A stretch of 64,000 nucleotides of DNA from Ophiostoma sp. CBS 140.51 (GCA_029298735.1 JANSLP010000016.1:1-64000), one strand, 5' to 3'; positions 11,646 through 23,197 are shown, numbered from the stretch's first letter. Numbers and translations are program-made. Notes: generated by a model not told the origin, from the sequence alone.

Positions 11646-13135
11646 CAACATGAATTGGAATATTATGATACGACATCGTAATGATGTAGAAAGTGCTCAG
11701 TGAACGAAGCATTCTTTCTGGCATTGATTGATATCATAAAATGCGATCGTAGCCGTGACACTGTCGCAAAAATAAAAGGTGACAGATGGTGACAGATGAT
11801 GACGCTGTCGTGACAATGCAAAGTTCAATCATGGCCAGCGACTGCATTCAAAATCTATCCATTGAGAAAAAGCACGAGCACATTGAAAAACGATGGATGG
11901 GCACAAAATTTCTTAAGTAAAGGTTCTCGTCGATGAGTTGTAAGACGATATTATGAGTCTGGCTGTCAGCGGGGTGCATTGAGGTTACAATTTTTCGGCA
12001 CTCGGCCAAAAGCTGTGTGGTGATGTCAAGGTGCCATTCGAATTGAGAGTGAAAATGAAGTGAGATATCGCGGTGTGTGGTTATGACAAGCGATTTGTAT
12101 CATAAAGTATTGTTTCTATTGCGTTTGTATTGTTTTATATTTATTCTACTGATTTTACTGTCTTTGCACAATTTTGTCACTCGTCGCGTCATTTTGTTGT
12201 GACGTTGATTTCATTTTCGTCTATTCATTTTTCTTACTTTTGCTTCACATTTTCTCAATTCGCACCTGCGATTTTGGCTATTGCCTGCGCAAAATGTGCC
12301 CCACCTTCTCTGTCTGCGTTGTTTGCTGCACAGGTGACACAGGCCACCTTTTGGCCATTTCGCCCGTTGTCCTGCAGTGACGAGGAGGAGGGGAAACTGA
12401 GAAAAATCGTAGAAAATCGTTTGAGGCAGGCACTTGTTCAATGCACACAGCAACAATGGGCCGTGAAGGGAAAGTGAGCACGGTCGCTCCTTCTCTCTTG
12501 GGAAGATGACAGCAAAAGCAGGCAAACGGAGTACGCGCATCAGAACAAATCAACGACAAACGGCAAGAGCAGTCCTGAAAATAAAAAGGGCGAGTGTCAC
12601 GCGTTATTTCGTCGACTGGGGAGACCCGAGAAGCAGCAAAGCAGCAAAACAGCAAACGTCCACATACAACGCACTGCGTCTAGGACCGCATCTCTGAGGA
12701 AAATAGCCGCCCAATGAACGTTGGGCGAACGAGAATAAACACCCGAGGATCAAACGAAGCGCATCGCGAGGTGCTGGTCAGCGTGCAAACAAGAGGCACA
12801 ACGAGAGAGATAACAAGACCTATTCAAGCATCAACAACCAGCTGAGGCCACCATCATCACGACTGCCATCGGTGCCACGCATCTCGGTAGTCTTCCTCTC
12901 ACATTTCTCACCAGCATTTCAGACTCCAGCAGCAGACACTACCTTCACCGACATTTGACTCTGCAGCCCAAACATCATCAACATCCTTCCGTACGCTGGT
13001 AAGCAACCATCAAAAAAAGCTTCATTTTTTCATCCAGGTCACGGTTAATTACGCGACGAACAGGTGCTCATTTGCTCTTGAGAGTCGACAGCGTACAAGC
13101 GGCTCGCTCTCAATCTCAACTGCAATCATCCAGCC

Positions 13136-16057
13136 ATGGCTCCTCCTACGGGCGGCAGTGGACCTGCCAAGGACCACTATGCCCTCCTTGAGGTCACGAT
13201 GGCCGCCGACGGGAATGCCATCTCGGCGAGTTACCGCCGGCTGGCCCGCATGAAGCATCCTGACAAGAATCGCGAAAACCCGAATGCCACAGCAGAGTTT
13301 CAGGCCATCCAGGAGGCATACAGCGTGCTCAAGGACGAGTCGAGGCGACAAGAATACGACCGCAAACTCATGCTCAGAAGCGGTGGTGCTGGCGGCTTGG
13401 GCGTCGGAGGCATGCACAAACCACGGCCGCCCGCTAGCAAGGCATATGAGGCTGCAGCTGCATCAGTTGCGGCGGCAGCAGCAGAGATGGTGCGCAAGAG
13501 TCAACGCCAGCAGAGTGGTGCACGGTCGTTTGACAAGTACGAGGGCGGCGAGAGCCTCAACCAGAACGCGTCAGGCGACGGTACTGGCCAACCTAGGATG
13601 AACCCGCGGCGTCCGCCCAAGATGCGCAATAGCTGGATGCCGTGGGAAACGCACGATGCCGGCAGCACCAGGGCTGAAGCCGGCTACGCCGGCTACACTG
13701 GCGGTCTCGGCAGCGGCGGCGGTTTCAAAAGTGGGTTCAACACTGGCGGCTTCAATACGGGCGGGATGGGGGCCAGCTTCCACTACAACGTTCCACCCTC
13801 CTATCCGCCGGGGCCACCGGACGAGCCCAAGTGGCCCACGAAGCCGCCGCCCAAGGACCACGCCCTCGAGAAGCAGATCCGCGAGACTCGCAAGGACATT
13901 CGTGCCGAAGAAAAAACTATTCGCAGGCTCGGCCGCGCCTCCAAGAAGGCCGCTTCCAGCATCACTGCACTCTGGGCGACTACACATGGTATCACAGACC
14001 AAATTGCCCATGCGAATCATAAGAAGGCACAGCTTGAGCAATCGCTGGTCACAGACCAGTGGTGCAACTTACTCTTTGGCATGGATGGCCTCGACACAAT
14101 ACCGGCACCACCATTGGCACAGCCGTCTGCAGAGGGTCAGGCCAAGGTCAAGGAGCGTCTTAAGAAGAATCAGCTCACGATTGACAGTCTGCAAGAGAAG
14201 CTGGACAAGTCCCACGCAGAGATTGACGGTGCTATGGGCCAATCGCGGTCAATTGCGGCCACCATTCAAGAAGCCAACAACCGCAAAGCTGCCAAGGAGG
14301 TGAAGCTGAACGAGCTGTGCCGCCGCTGGCGAATTCACGAGTTCGGTGCCAGTAGCGTCGGTGCCGACGACGATTCGTGGCATGGCTGGGCTGGCTGGGA
14401 CGAGGCGGATGTCGAGGCCGAAAGCGATGACGACGAGGATGATGATGAAGACGAAGGAGAGCTGGGCGGTGAGTACAACAAGGGTGAGACGTCAGGCGAT
14501 GGGCTGCATACAAGTGGCTGGACGACGGCGATGGCTGCAGCAAGTGGATTGACGAGAGCTGAAAAGACGCCCAACATCAGCTCGTGGTACAAGTCTGGCG
14601 CCAAACAACCTGACACGAAAGGCGACCAGACTGGTGACGACACGGCCCATTCTCGCCATGGTGATGCCCCCCTCTCATACCATCCCATGGCTAAGGAATG
14701 GACGCCGGGTGCAAGTGCGGCCGCGGCTTGTAGCACGACTGAAAGCAGCAGCTCAGAGAGCACTGTGGATGGTGGGAAAGAAACTCAAGGTGACAACCCA
14801 AAGCAAAACGACAACATCAAGAGCCCAGTCTTGTCCAGCCCAGGCAAGAAGGATCTCGAGGGCCTTATTTTTGGAGGCGAGGAGAAGACCATTAAGGATC
14901 CGGACGAGGTGCCTGTTCAGGGTGACACAACTGAGAGCGTCAAGGCTGGGACTGAGGCAGATGAAGAAGTTCAGGGAGGGGTGGAACCTGCACAAGCCGC
15001 AGACACTTCAAAGACCTCACCCAAAGCAGGCACAGACCAGACCTCTGACGAAGAACAGCTACCAACGTTGGCCCGCAACTACGACTCTGGCTACACGCGC
15101 TCGTTCGCCTATTATCGAACGGCGACATCACAACAGCAGCAACACCCAATTCTCTCCCACAACATGGCCTTCCCCAACTATGGTCAGTACGAGGATTTTG
15201 AACAATATGCCCAGTATAGTCCCAGTCCCGGCTATGGCCAGCACATGGCCGCTGAGGACTACACCACCGCCTACACTGTTCCGGAGGACGAGGTTGACGT
15301 TGACCCCATCTACTACGAAGAGCACGACGGCGGTGTGGCCCTAGGAGCCAACTACCAACAAGGTAAGGGCAAGCCCAGACCAGCGCGTGAGCAATCACAA
15401 TATGAGGGACACACGAGCCAGCAAGACCAGAGCGGCCAAGCAGGGCAGCAGCACGTCGGGCAAGGCTCGACAGAGGTCTGGGGAATAAAGGCAGAGATGG
15501 CCCAGAATGCAGCGAATTTTGTGTCGGCGTCGTCAGCAACTACAGGCCGCAGAGCTGATCAGCCCCAGAATACTACTACTATTAGATCGTCAACCGCAAA
15601 CGATATCGACGACAACGGGATTGAAGAGGACGTTATCGAATTCGGAGATGACAAGGGCGACGTCGATGGCGACCAGAACGACAGCATTAACGACCTGCTG
15701 GGCCCCCTCGAGGCGGCCCGCTTGGGTATCGACGAACACATGCCCATCTTCAGCACCGTCATTCCTCCCATGGCGCTCGGAACAACAACGGCGTCGTCCG
15801 CTGCCGCACAAGGACGGCCGCCAAGAGTGAGTCGCGCTCGCGCACCTGGACAGTCGGCCGTCTCGGCGGCCATTTCGAGTTTAACTGGCGTGGCTGGCTC
15901 GAGCGGCGGCAACACCCAGGGCTGGTGGTCGAATAGTGGTGGCGTTGGTGGTGGCGGTGGTGAGCAACTAGATGCAGAGCCGCCATCTTCGTCTTCCAAC
16001 AATGACTACGACAACCACGAGCAGGCGTGGCGGCAGGCCATGTGGCAAGGGTGGTAA
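13136..16057 (+). CDS. Large J-domain protein (Hsp40 class C) with coiled coil and low-complexity tail
   Basis: This is a 973-aa single-exon protein. Residues about 13-78 form a J domain with the HPD motif at 41-43, which stimulates Hsp70 ATPase. There is no zinc finger or standard DnaJ C-terminal substrate domain. A Gly/Phe-containing linker and Pro-rich segment (about 180-235) lead to a predicted coiled coil (about 240-400, rich in Lys, Glu, Gln and Leu). Next is an acidic block (about 427-445), a long hydrophilic Ser/Thr/Glu/Lys region, and a Tyr/Gln/Gly-rich segment (about 640-745) that looks prion-like. There is no signal peptide or membrane segment, so a cytosolic or nuclear location is inferred. 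The client is unknown. The start is the first ATG of the frame and the J domain begins directly after it. Confidence 0.85.
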   Translation: MAPPTGGSGPAKDHYALLEVTMAADGNAISASYRRLARMKHPDKNRENPNATAEFQAIQEAYSVLKDESRRQEYDRKLMLRSGGAGGLGVGGMHKPRPPASKAYEAAAASVAAAAAEMVRKSQRQQSGARSFDKYEGGESLNQNASGDGTGQPRMNPRRPPKMRNSWMPWETHDAGSTRAEAGYAGYTGGLGSGGGFKSGFNTGGFNTGGMGASFHYNVPPSYPPGPPDEPKWPTKPPPKDHALEKQIRETRKDIRAEEKTIRRLGRASKKAASSITALWATTHGITDQIAHANHKKAQLEQSLVTDQWCNLLFGMDGLDTIPAPPLAQPSAEGQAKVKERLKKNQLTIDSLQEKLDKSHAEIDGAMGQSRSIAATIQEANNRKAAKEVKLNELCRRWRIHEFGASSVGADDDSWHGWAGWDEADVEAESDDDEDDDEDEGELGGEYNKGETSGDGLHTSGWTTAMAAASGLTRAEKTPNISSWYKSGAKQPDTKGDQTGDDTAHSRHGDAPLSYHPMAKEWTPGASAAAACSTTESSSSESTVDGGKETQGDNPKQNDNIKSPVLSSPGKKDLEGLIFGGEEKTIKDPDEVPVQGDTTESVKAGTEADEEVQGGVEPAQAADTSKTSPKAGTDQTSDEEQLPTLARNYDSGYTRSFAYYRTATSQQQQHPILSHNMAFPNYGQYEDFEQYAQYSPSPGYGQHMAAEDYTTAYTVPEDEVDVDPIYYEEHDGGVALGANYQQGKGKPRPAREQSQYEGHTSQQDQSGQAGQQHVGQGSTEVWGIKAEMAQNAANFVSASSATTGRRADQPQNTTTIRSSTANDIDDNGIEEDVIEFGDDKGDVDGDQNDSINDLLGPLEAARLGIDEHMPIFSTVIPPMALGTTTASSAAAQGRPPRVSRARAPGQSAVSAAISSLTGVAGSSGGNTQGWWSNSGGVGGGGGEQLDAEPPSSSSNNDYDNHEQAWRQAMWQGW

Positions 16058-19000
16058 GGTAGTGACGATGGCGGCGATGTTTGGTGACGCAGGGCCTAAA
16101 AGAATTTCGCCTTTATTTTTACTTTTGTTTTTGTTTCTGTGTCTGCCTTTGTTTTGTTTTGTTTTTGCTTTTTGGTTTCCGTTTTTTTTTTCTCGACATC
16201 ACGGTGCTCTTAATCCACGCCTCATTTGAGGCATACAGGAGCATCAGAGGAAATGCGGGAAGCAGTACAGCATCATGTCGATGTCCGTGGCTTCAGCATT
16301 CTGCATTGGCGGTCACTGGCGCTCCAAGGGCGGAAAGGGACCTGTCTCAGCATTGCATGGATGGAGTTTGGGATCAAAAGGAGTTATTTTCTGAATGCTG
16401 GAAACCGAGATGTTCATCGTTTTCTTCTGTTCTTCTTTTCCTGCCCTTCTTCTTCTTCTCTTTTCACATAGCACATAGATCTGCTTCACTTTTCTCTCAT
16501 TGGAATTTACGTTTGATTTTTACTTCTTTCTCACTGTAATTCCATGCCAACGTGATGCATGTTCCAAACTGCGATCGGACTCTTCTTGGCTCTCGACGTT
16601 GGTTATTCTTTATCCTCGATGCAACATAAGGAGAGCGAGAGATAGCATGCTTATCGTCGTGGCCAAGAAAGCGCTTTGAGACCAAACGCAGATGTTTGAA
16701 CAAAATACTTTCTCTCTTCTTCCAGTTTTCACATGTCGATGCTATTGTTTTCAAAAATGCATATTTTAAGAACAAGGAACCGAAGATATAAATGTCTACA
16801 CAACACCAAGTCAATAAAATCGTGAATGAAAAAAAAAGTTCCGTAAATGTCAGAGCTCACCGATATGACCAATATTAATGCTTAAAGTATTTCAAACTTT
16901 TTTCATATCAAGAAAATCGTTTGATAAACAATTCCATTTCAAAAATATAAACAACAAATAACAGCGATGCTATGGACGCCGATACTTCTGAGCATTTCCA
17001 TTGCCAGCCAAGAGAGGGAGTTGGGGCTCGTTCATGCACAGACGGCGAAGCCTTGGCTCTCTTCACCGGGAGTGGGTCAGCAAGCGAAGCAAGGACTTGC
17101 CTGCCCCCAGCAGCCCCAGGACCTTGGCAGACAAGTGACAGGGTCCAAGTCTGTCGAGGTGAGCAGACGTGTTGACGAAAGTCGGCCAAGTTGACCTCGC
17201 TTCGAACTGTGGCTGTTTTTTGAGGAGAGTGTTGCCTGCCGGGATCATCCCGCCGAGCCGAGCTGAAAAATAAGAGTACATGTACAAGTCGGCCGTCTCC
17301 CAGCCACAGCCAGTGTCGACCGTAGAATGAAAAACACAGTTCAATTCTTTTTTGGCCCAACCGGGATGGCCCCGTTGCGAGTAGAAATTGGATTGGAAGG
17401 GACTGAAATAAAGACGCGGAAACGGGTACGACGGTGGGATGGCAGTAGAGAACAGGGAGAAAACAAAAAGCGAGAAGACAATACATGTATTACTCCGAGG
17501 AGGTTCGAACGTACAGTGTATTACAGCGTCGTATCATCATGGACATTGACAGGCCCCCTATTCAACGGCAGTTGATTTCTTGTTTTACGTCGCCATGACC
17601 CATCGTTCTTGCTCCTCTTCTTCTCTCAAAAGTCAAACAACAACTTGAGTGGAAGCACTCCCTTCCGGTATCCATTGGGCGCACAAGTACGACGGAGCGA
17701 CGACCGACTTCAGACAAGTGCCTGCATTTTCTGGGCTTCTTCCTGTCCTGAATAAGATCATTGCAGCCTCTTTCCCCCGTTTTTCTCGTCTTCGTCTCCA
17801 CACACCCTTGTGAGCGACTGTTGGCTCAAAAGAAAAGATGCACCCACGAACAAGAACGAAGAGTTTCCATTGCACAACGCCTTCCATCGCCTCCTTCTCT
17901 GCAGATGCTTCAAGATGAGATTATTTTTCCGATTTGCGTTTGTTTTACGATGATGCAGGCACACATCTGTACAACATCTCAACGTGGTTCGCAAGTTTGA
18001 GCACGCGAGATGGAGAGAAGAAAAACGAAAGGACGGATGAGACGACGTTTATCGTGCGGTAGTACCGCGCGTGGCTATTCTGTTGCTTCTATTGTTTCCA
18101 GTGCATACATCAAATCAAGATCGATAGATTGACATGTTGGCTGAGATATGACCTAAAAGAGAACAAGAGATAACAGTGGAAAAAGTGAGAGTACGAGTAC
18201 GAGACGAGACATCACCAACACCACTTACAGTTGAATAGCGCCAACAAGCCTTCTAGACTTGCAGTAGGCAGCGCTAAGTGCCCCAAAAAGAAGGGGAAAC
18301 AGGGGACTACAGACGCTATTGATGGCGCCAACGGGTGTTGGTGACAAGTCTGCTAGAGAAAACATGTCGACTTTCTCCACTGGGCTGGACGAACTGTAAA
18401 ACAAGTCCGAGTTCTGTTCTGGCCTCGACACTGGCCAAGACTTGGCCAGAGCTTTGACAGGCCTTGGCTTTTTTGTGCTCCCTCTTTTTCTTCTTGTGTT
18501 TCCTCTTTAATTCTCCTCCACTCGTTTTCTATCTTGTTCTCTCTTCACTTTGATCCTAAAATAGCACTCCTCTCTCATGAAACTAGCAATGCCTCTTCCT
18601 TCGACCAGACGGAAAAGACGAGAATGATATCCAGGCAAAGCACAGTCTTTTGTCCATCAGGATTTGCCTATGATCAACAAGCGATGGCGATAGGCGAGCA
18701 GTCGTCACCTCCCGCCATGACCAGGAAAAGAGAGCACTCCGTAGGTTCAAGAGAGGAGGATCTTGGCAGAAACAGATCATGCCCCTCGTTGTGTCTCGCA
18801 TTGGGGATCTCCTGTCTGTGAGGACAGTCTTCCAGGAAAGTCAAAAGATGTGCCGTGGTCCCTGCGGTCTGCAGTCTGCAGCCTGTCGTGCTCTGCTGTG
18901 CACATCTGTGGCAAAGACGTCTGTTCTCAGCCTTGGCGAGAGTCTCTCCTCCTCTTTTTAACGTCTCTTGTCTTAGACTCTGTCTTTCTGTATCCACGAC

Positions 19001-21046
19001 ATCTGTCAGAACTCTTTTGCCGGTCAATGATTCAACAGACAACAACGCTGCAGGCAAAGATCTGTGCCCGTGGACGATGTAACAGTTTCTGCTAAAGTTT
19101 TGTCGATGAGAGCGTTCGTCCGCACAGGAATGTATGCAACAGAGACCCTGTTTTCAGCATCTTGAGAGCGCAGCGTCAACGGCGGCCATTTCTGGTTTCT
19201 TTTTCTTTTTAGTGGAAAGCTGTCTGCACACCATCCTACAGCATGGCCTGTGCTCTGTCCACAGAAGAAGGATGTGACGAAACGGGAGACGGGGGACGGG
19301 GGACGGGGCAGGATTGTCGACAAAAAGAGGCCCGAGCGGGCGGACGAACTATTTTTTTTTCTGCCTTTCTTCTCTCGCCAGGTTGCATCCATTGTCGTCG
19401 AGACCCTGTCAGCGCTCTCCCACTTCCACGACGCAACACCTTCCCCGCAAAGCAATGATTTTCCCAGCAGACCGGTAGTGGGGGTGTCAAGAGTCAAGAA
19501 GGAGGTGTTCCAACTTGACGATAGAAGTAGGATGATGGAATCAATATATTCACGACAAACCGAGTGTCGATTGATGTGAGAAAGGCCTGTCATTGGATGA
19601 GAATCGTATGGAAGTGTACTGTGAAAAAAAGAGCTCTCTCGAACGGCAGAGCAAAGGGCCGATTTGGGCTTTGCCTCCCTCCTGCTTGTCCTGAAGGCAG
19701 GCGCGGACGGCCTGGGCCTGGGAGTGCATACGCGAGGGACGAGGGACGGGAAAGTGCAGGCGTGCAGAAGGGTGTAGGCGGGCATCACTCCCGGGCCGTG
19801 TCAAGAGGTCGTCAACCTTCTTAAGGACAATGCCGCAGAGTGAGCACTCGTTTCGTCGTCGTCGTCGTCGTCGTCCATTCTCGACAAACTCTCGCGATGC
19901 TTCGCCTCGCTGCTCTTGATGTCCTCTCTCCGGGTCCCTACAGCGGCCGACGGACGATCCGTTTGATACGTGCAAGAGAGGGGCGGCCACAATTGTGAGC
20001 TTTTCGCTGTCGACCAGGGATCCTGGTTGTCAACTGCACAGAACACATTCAGGGCCTAGCGCACAGCCTTGGCAACCAAACATTGAACAGGGCAAAAAGG
20101 AAAAGGGCGTTCGTCCTCGTTAAGGAAGATGATGGTCCATTGACTCCACTATCCCCCAGATGGTTAGGGCCGTCGTGGGTCGTCGTGGGTCGTCATGGGC
20201 CCCTGTCAATATCCTCATCGAGTCCAAAGAGAGTCTGTTCTGTTTTCTGTCGGCAAAAGCATGAGTGCAGCTGATGCCGGGACAGGGTCTTGACGATGTC
20301 CGGGGAGAGAAGGGAAGAAGCAAGACGAAGCGAGCGTGAACAAGGCTATGGGTGTCGAAACCAGACGGGAGGATTGGGGGACGACTGTGAGAAATGGCAT
20401 GGGCTGAAAATGTGAAAAGAATGGGCACTTCCGGTGAGCAGGCCTTGTGTCTGTGTGTTTTCTTGTCCGTGTTTTGTCTGTTTTCGTTTGAGTATTTTGT
20501 CGTCTGTCGTCTGTTGACTGTCTGTCAACTACCGTCTTTCAAAACTCTTCTCCCTCTTCCTTCTTCACCACCCCCTTCCCATTCTACAATGCTCGTGCAC
20601 TCTTTTCTCCCCTCCAACCACATCACCTCCCTGTTCGGTACCAGATCCCCCAGACATTATCCCATACATTATCCCAGACGTGTATCCCGACAAAGAGTTG
20701 CAGACGACAAGAAGAACCAAGAACGACGACAAGACGCACAGAGGGTCCTAGCTCGAGGACGACATACGGAGTACAACCACTCCACACTGACCGTTGGCTC
20801 TTGCGTGGATTGCAAGATCGACTCGATAAAGATATAAAGATCCAGATGGGACGCTGACCGTCAAGTGGATCTCTTTCGTTCTTCTCCATCTTCACCATCT
20901 TCATCATCAACACAGCCCTACTCGGATGACGCGCTCTTCCACACACGACCTGTCTACTGTTTGTTGAAAAGGCAACAGACAAGACACACAACGACGACAT
21001 ATCACATCACCTTGACTACAACAACAACCTCATCACCACCACCACC
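16058..21046. other. 5-kb gene-free block
   Basis: The block is AT-rich next to the J-domain gene (16.1-16.9 kb, T-rich probable 3' UTR) and mixed elsewhere. It contains a TCG trinucleotide run at 19853-19875. The longest open frame (19024-19788, minus, 254 codons) has no recognisable domain and an unconvincing composition. The right end, rich in CACA and ACAACA, is probably the 5' leader of the rhodopsin-domain gene. Confidence 0.55.
19853..19875. repeat. (TCG)n microsatellite
   Basis: Seven tandem TCG units plus TC lie in gene-free sequence. Confidence 0.9.
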
Positions 21047-22129
21047 ATGTCCCACACCCTCGGCGAAGACCCGGCGCTCGATGCCGAGACGCGCGTGCCC
21101 ATCCTCATCGGCACGGCCGTCGCCTTCAGTGTCGCCACTTCCCTCGTCGTCCTGCTCAGAATGTACACCCGCCACGCCATTGTGCACGCCCCCGGTGTCG
21201 ACGACTATACCATGCTGGTGGCCGCCGTTTTAGCGGTCGGAGTCACGATCTCGACCATCCTGCAGGCCCAAAACGGCCTCGGCCGGCATGTCTGGCTGGT
21301 CAGCGATGCCGAGACCATGGTCCAGCTCAAGTCGCTGTTTGCCGGCGAGGTGTTGTACAACCTGGCGCAAATCTGCACAAAGATTTCGTTCCTCCTGCAA
21401 TACCGGCGCATCTTTCGCGACGAACATACACGCACCGTCTGTTTTTGGCTCATTTTGTTTTTGGCCCTCTGGGGTATCACGCAAGAGTTTTTGGTGGCCT
21501 TTGCCTGCATCCCCGTTTCCGTTTTCATCCCCGGGATGGCCTCCAAGTGCATCGAATCTTTGGTGGTTTGGTACCTTACATCCATTATGAACATTGTCAC
21601 CGATTTTGTGCTGTTCTTGGTGCCCCTTCCCGCTATCCGCAACCTGAGACTGCCTCTCCGCCAAAAGGTGCTTGTCATGTCCATCTTTTGCCTCGGATTT
21701 TTTACCTGCATTATTTCCATTGTGCGCCTGTTCACTCTCAGAGCCGCGCTCAACTCGACCGACGCCACATGGGACAATGCACCCACTTCATGGTGGACGA
21801 CAATTGAGCTCAACTGTGGCATCCTGTGCGCGAGCATTGCCACGCTGCGGCCTCTCATCCGCACCCTGACGGGAAGACCGGTGACGACCGTTGGTGCCGG
21901 TACGGCGGGCACCGCCGAGAGTGGCACAAGCCGTGCCCGGAGCAGCTTTAGAAAGGGCGCCTACCCATTGCACAACCTCCCCAGTGGCAACGAGAGCCAG
22001 AGCGGGCTCAACTTTAAGGAGGATGCGGTCAATGATGGCAGCAGTCGGGGGAGTAATGGGGGGAGCACTACCAACGGTACCTCGTACGAGTACGCCGAGG
22101 CCCGGCATACAAAAGGAGACTCGAGGTGA
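21047..22129 (+). CDS. Rhodopsin-domain (SAT4/Pth11-like) integral membrane protein
   Basis: This is a 360-aa intronless membrane protein. Seven hydrophobic helices span about residues 15-285. They include a first helix ending LRMYTRH, a GVDDYTML segment before helix 2, a region with cysteines before and after helix 4, and a last helix ending ATLRPLIRTL. This pattern is the fungal rhodopsin domain (SAT4 family) found in Pth11-type receptors. The N-terminal CFEM domain of true Pth11 is missing. The cytosolic tail (about 290-360) is Ser/Gly/Asn-rich and likely phosphorylated. Members are plasma-membrane sensors or simply uncharacterised membrane proteins, and no ligand can be named. The gene converges with the secreted-protein gene downstream. 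Confidence 0.85.
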   Translation: MSHTLGEDPALDAETRVPILIGTAVAFSVATSLVVLLRMYTRHAIVHAPGVDDYTMLVAAVLAVGVTISTILQAQNGLGRHVWLVSDAETMVQLKSLFAGEVLYNLAQICTKISFLLQYRRIFRDEHTRTVCFWLILFLALWGITQEFLVAFACIPVSVFIPGMASKCIESLVVWYLTSIMNIVTDFVLFLVPLPAIRNLRLPLRQKVLVMSIFCLGFFTCIISIVRLFTLRAALNSTDATWDNAPTSWWTTIELNCGILCASIATLRPLIRTLTGRPVTTVGAGTAGTAESGTSRARSSFRKGAYPLHNLPSGNESQSGLNFKEDAVNDGSSRGSNGGSTTNGTSYEYAEARHTKGDSR

Positions 22130-22588
22130 AGACTGACGAGCGAAGCGAGCGAGAAGAGAAGAGGGAGATGTATTCATTAAGCGACGGGACATTCATTACC
22201 TAACATCGGGCCGTACAGGCAGGGCATAGGGACGGCATGGAAGGGAGGAAAGGGAAAAGGTGCCTTCAACAGCAGTTGGGCACCACTTGTACTATTTGAT
22301 ATCCACTTGCATTTATTCATTTCACGTTATCATTAATTTCATCCACTTTGGTTCACATGATTTCAAGCAAGTATTGACGTGAAGGTATTCTATTCGATAT
22401 GGTACATATCTATGCAATAAAAAGAGAAAGAAGAAGACAAAAACAAAGACAAAAACAAAACAATGCAATTCGTTTGTCGTGGTACAAGAACGCCGTCAAG
22501 AGGACCGTCTAGTCATGAGAAGGAAAGACAGAAAAAGACAGAACAGAACAGAAAGAAAGAAACAAAGAGATACGGAAAGACACAGAGT
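22130..22588. other. Convergent 3' spacer
   Basis: This is the AT-rich spacer between the rhodopsin-domain gene and the AA1-like gene on the opposite strand. It presumably holds both 3' UTRs. An AATAAAAAG at about 22416 on the plus strand could be a polyadenylation element. Confidence 0.4.
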
Positions 22589-22619
22589 ACAGGCTATCGC
22601 CTGTACAGCCTTCGGCTGT
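22589..22619. other. Two adjacent perfect hairpins at the stop codon of the AA1-like gene
   Basis: ACAGGC-TATC-GCCTGT (22589-22604) and ACAGCC-TTC-GGCTGT (22605-22619) are back-to-back 6-bp stems. The second extends by one wobble and one GC pair to the base next to the stop codon of the minus-strand secreted-protein gene. In the mRNA they would be tandem stem-loops at the very start of the 3' UTR. Their function is unknown. Confidence 0.6.
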
Positions 22620-22621
22620 GC

Positions 22622-23197
22622 TTAAGCCTCTGCCTCTGCAGCATACGGCGTCACCGTAACACCCTCCTGCTTGCACGTCGTCAAGTTGCTCGTGTAAATC
22701 TGGCCAATCTCCCAGTTGGGGTTCTTGTAGTAGTCGGACGTGCAGTCGAGCGTCAGGTTCACGCTGCCCTGGTAGTGGAACGTGTCGGGGTACTGCGGGT
22801 CCTTGTCGCTGCACGTCCACGTCTGGTTGACGTCCAGTGTCTCGGCCGGCGCGTTGAAGGCAAACGTCGTCGTGGTCTCGTCGCCCTCCGACGTACAGTT
22901 GTAGATGATGTTGCCGTAGAAAAAATCGGACAGCTGAGTCGAGTAGGCCTGGCACACCGCAGGGTAGGCGAGGGCTGGGTTGGTCAGGTTGAACTGGACG
23001 ATGCCATTGTCGATCTGGTGGGCGGGTGTGCTAAACACGATGGACTTGTTGTAGACGAACTCGGCAATGGACCAGTCAAAGTTGCCGAGGGAAGCGGCGG
23101 TGCAGCCGGGGTTGGCGTCGCGAGCAGTAGGAGCGGCGGACACGGCAGCGGCAGAAGCCAGGAGGCCAACGAGGGCACGGGGACTTGAGCGGACCAT
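22622..23197 (-). CDS. Small secreted AA1-like (Alt a 1-like domain) protein
   Basis: This is a 191-aa protein with a signal peptide (about residues 1-21, ending AVSAAP) and a single domain. The mature part has six cysteines (32, 82, 101, 129, 152, 175), consistent with three disulfides. It has six N-glycosylation sequons (about 50, 70, 100, 124, 147, 171). Segments such as FSTPAHQ, VQFNLTNPAL, QLSDFFYGN and VNQTWTC are characteristic of the abundant fungal AA1-like extracellular family. The proteins are often highly expressed and immunogenic; their biochemical role is unsettled, and some act as effectors or bind small molecules. The gene is a single exon. The start is the first ATG and leads straight into the signal peptide. 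Confidence 0.85.
   Translation of the reverse strand: MVRSSPRALVGLLASAAAVSAAPTARDANPGCTAASLGNFDWSIAEFVYNKSIVFSTPAHQIDNGIVQFNLTNPALAYPAVCQAYSTQLSDFFYGNIIYNCTSEGDETTTTFAFNAPAETLDVNQTWTCSDKDPQYPDTFHYQGSVNLTLDCTSDYYKNPNWEIGQIYTSNLTTCKQEGVTVTPYAAEAEA

Larger units (their letters stand above)
5576..13135. other. 7.5-kb gene-free block
   Basis: I find no open frame with plausible protein composition, domain or splice structure on either strand. The block contains a purine-rich tract (about 5780-5900), a run of 12 G (6588-6599), a palindromic hairpin (8408-8441), AT-rich stretches, a tRNA-like T-arm motif (about 11581-11600) and small GTGACAGAT repeats (about 11780-11800). It includes the promoters of the wall-protein gene (left end) and the J-domain gene (right end). 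Unannotated non-coding transcripts cannot be excluded. Confidence 0.6.

Noticed and set aside
19024..19788. 254-codon minus-strand open frame in the gene-free block
   Set aside because: It has no recognisable domain, no signal peptide, scattered rare-type composition and no splice context. It is the longest chance frame of that block; I cannot fully exclude it.
22463..23188. 241-codon plus-strand frame across the AA1-like gene
   Set aside because: It is antisense to a well-supported secreted protein with signal peptide and conserved cysteines; the Arg/Val-rich product is a shadow.
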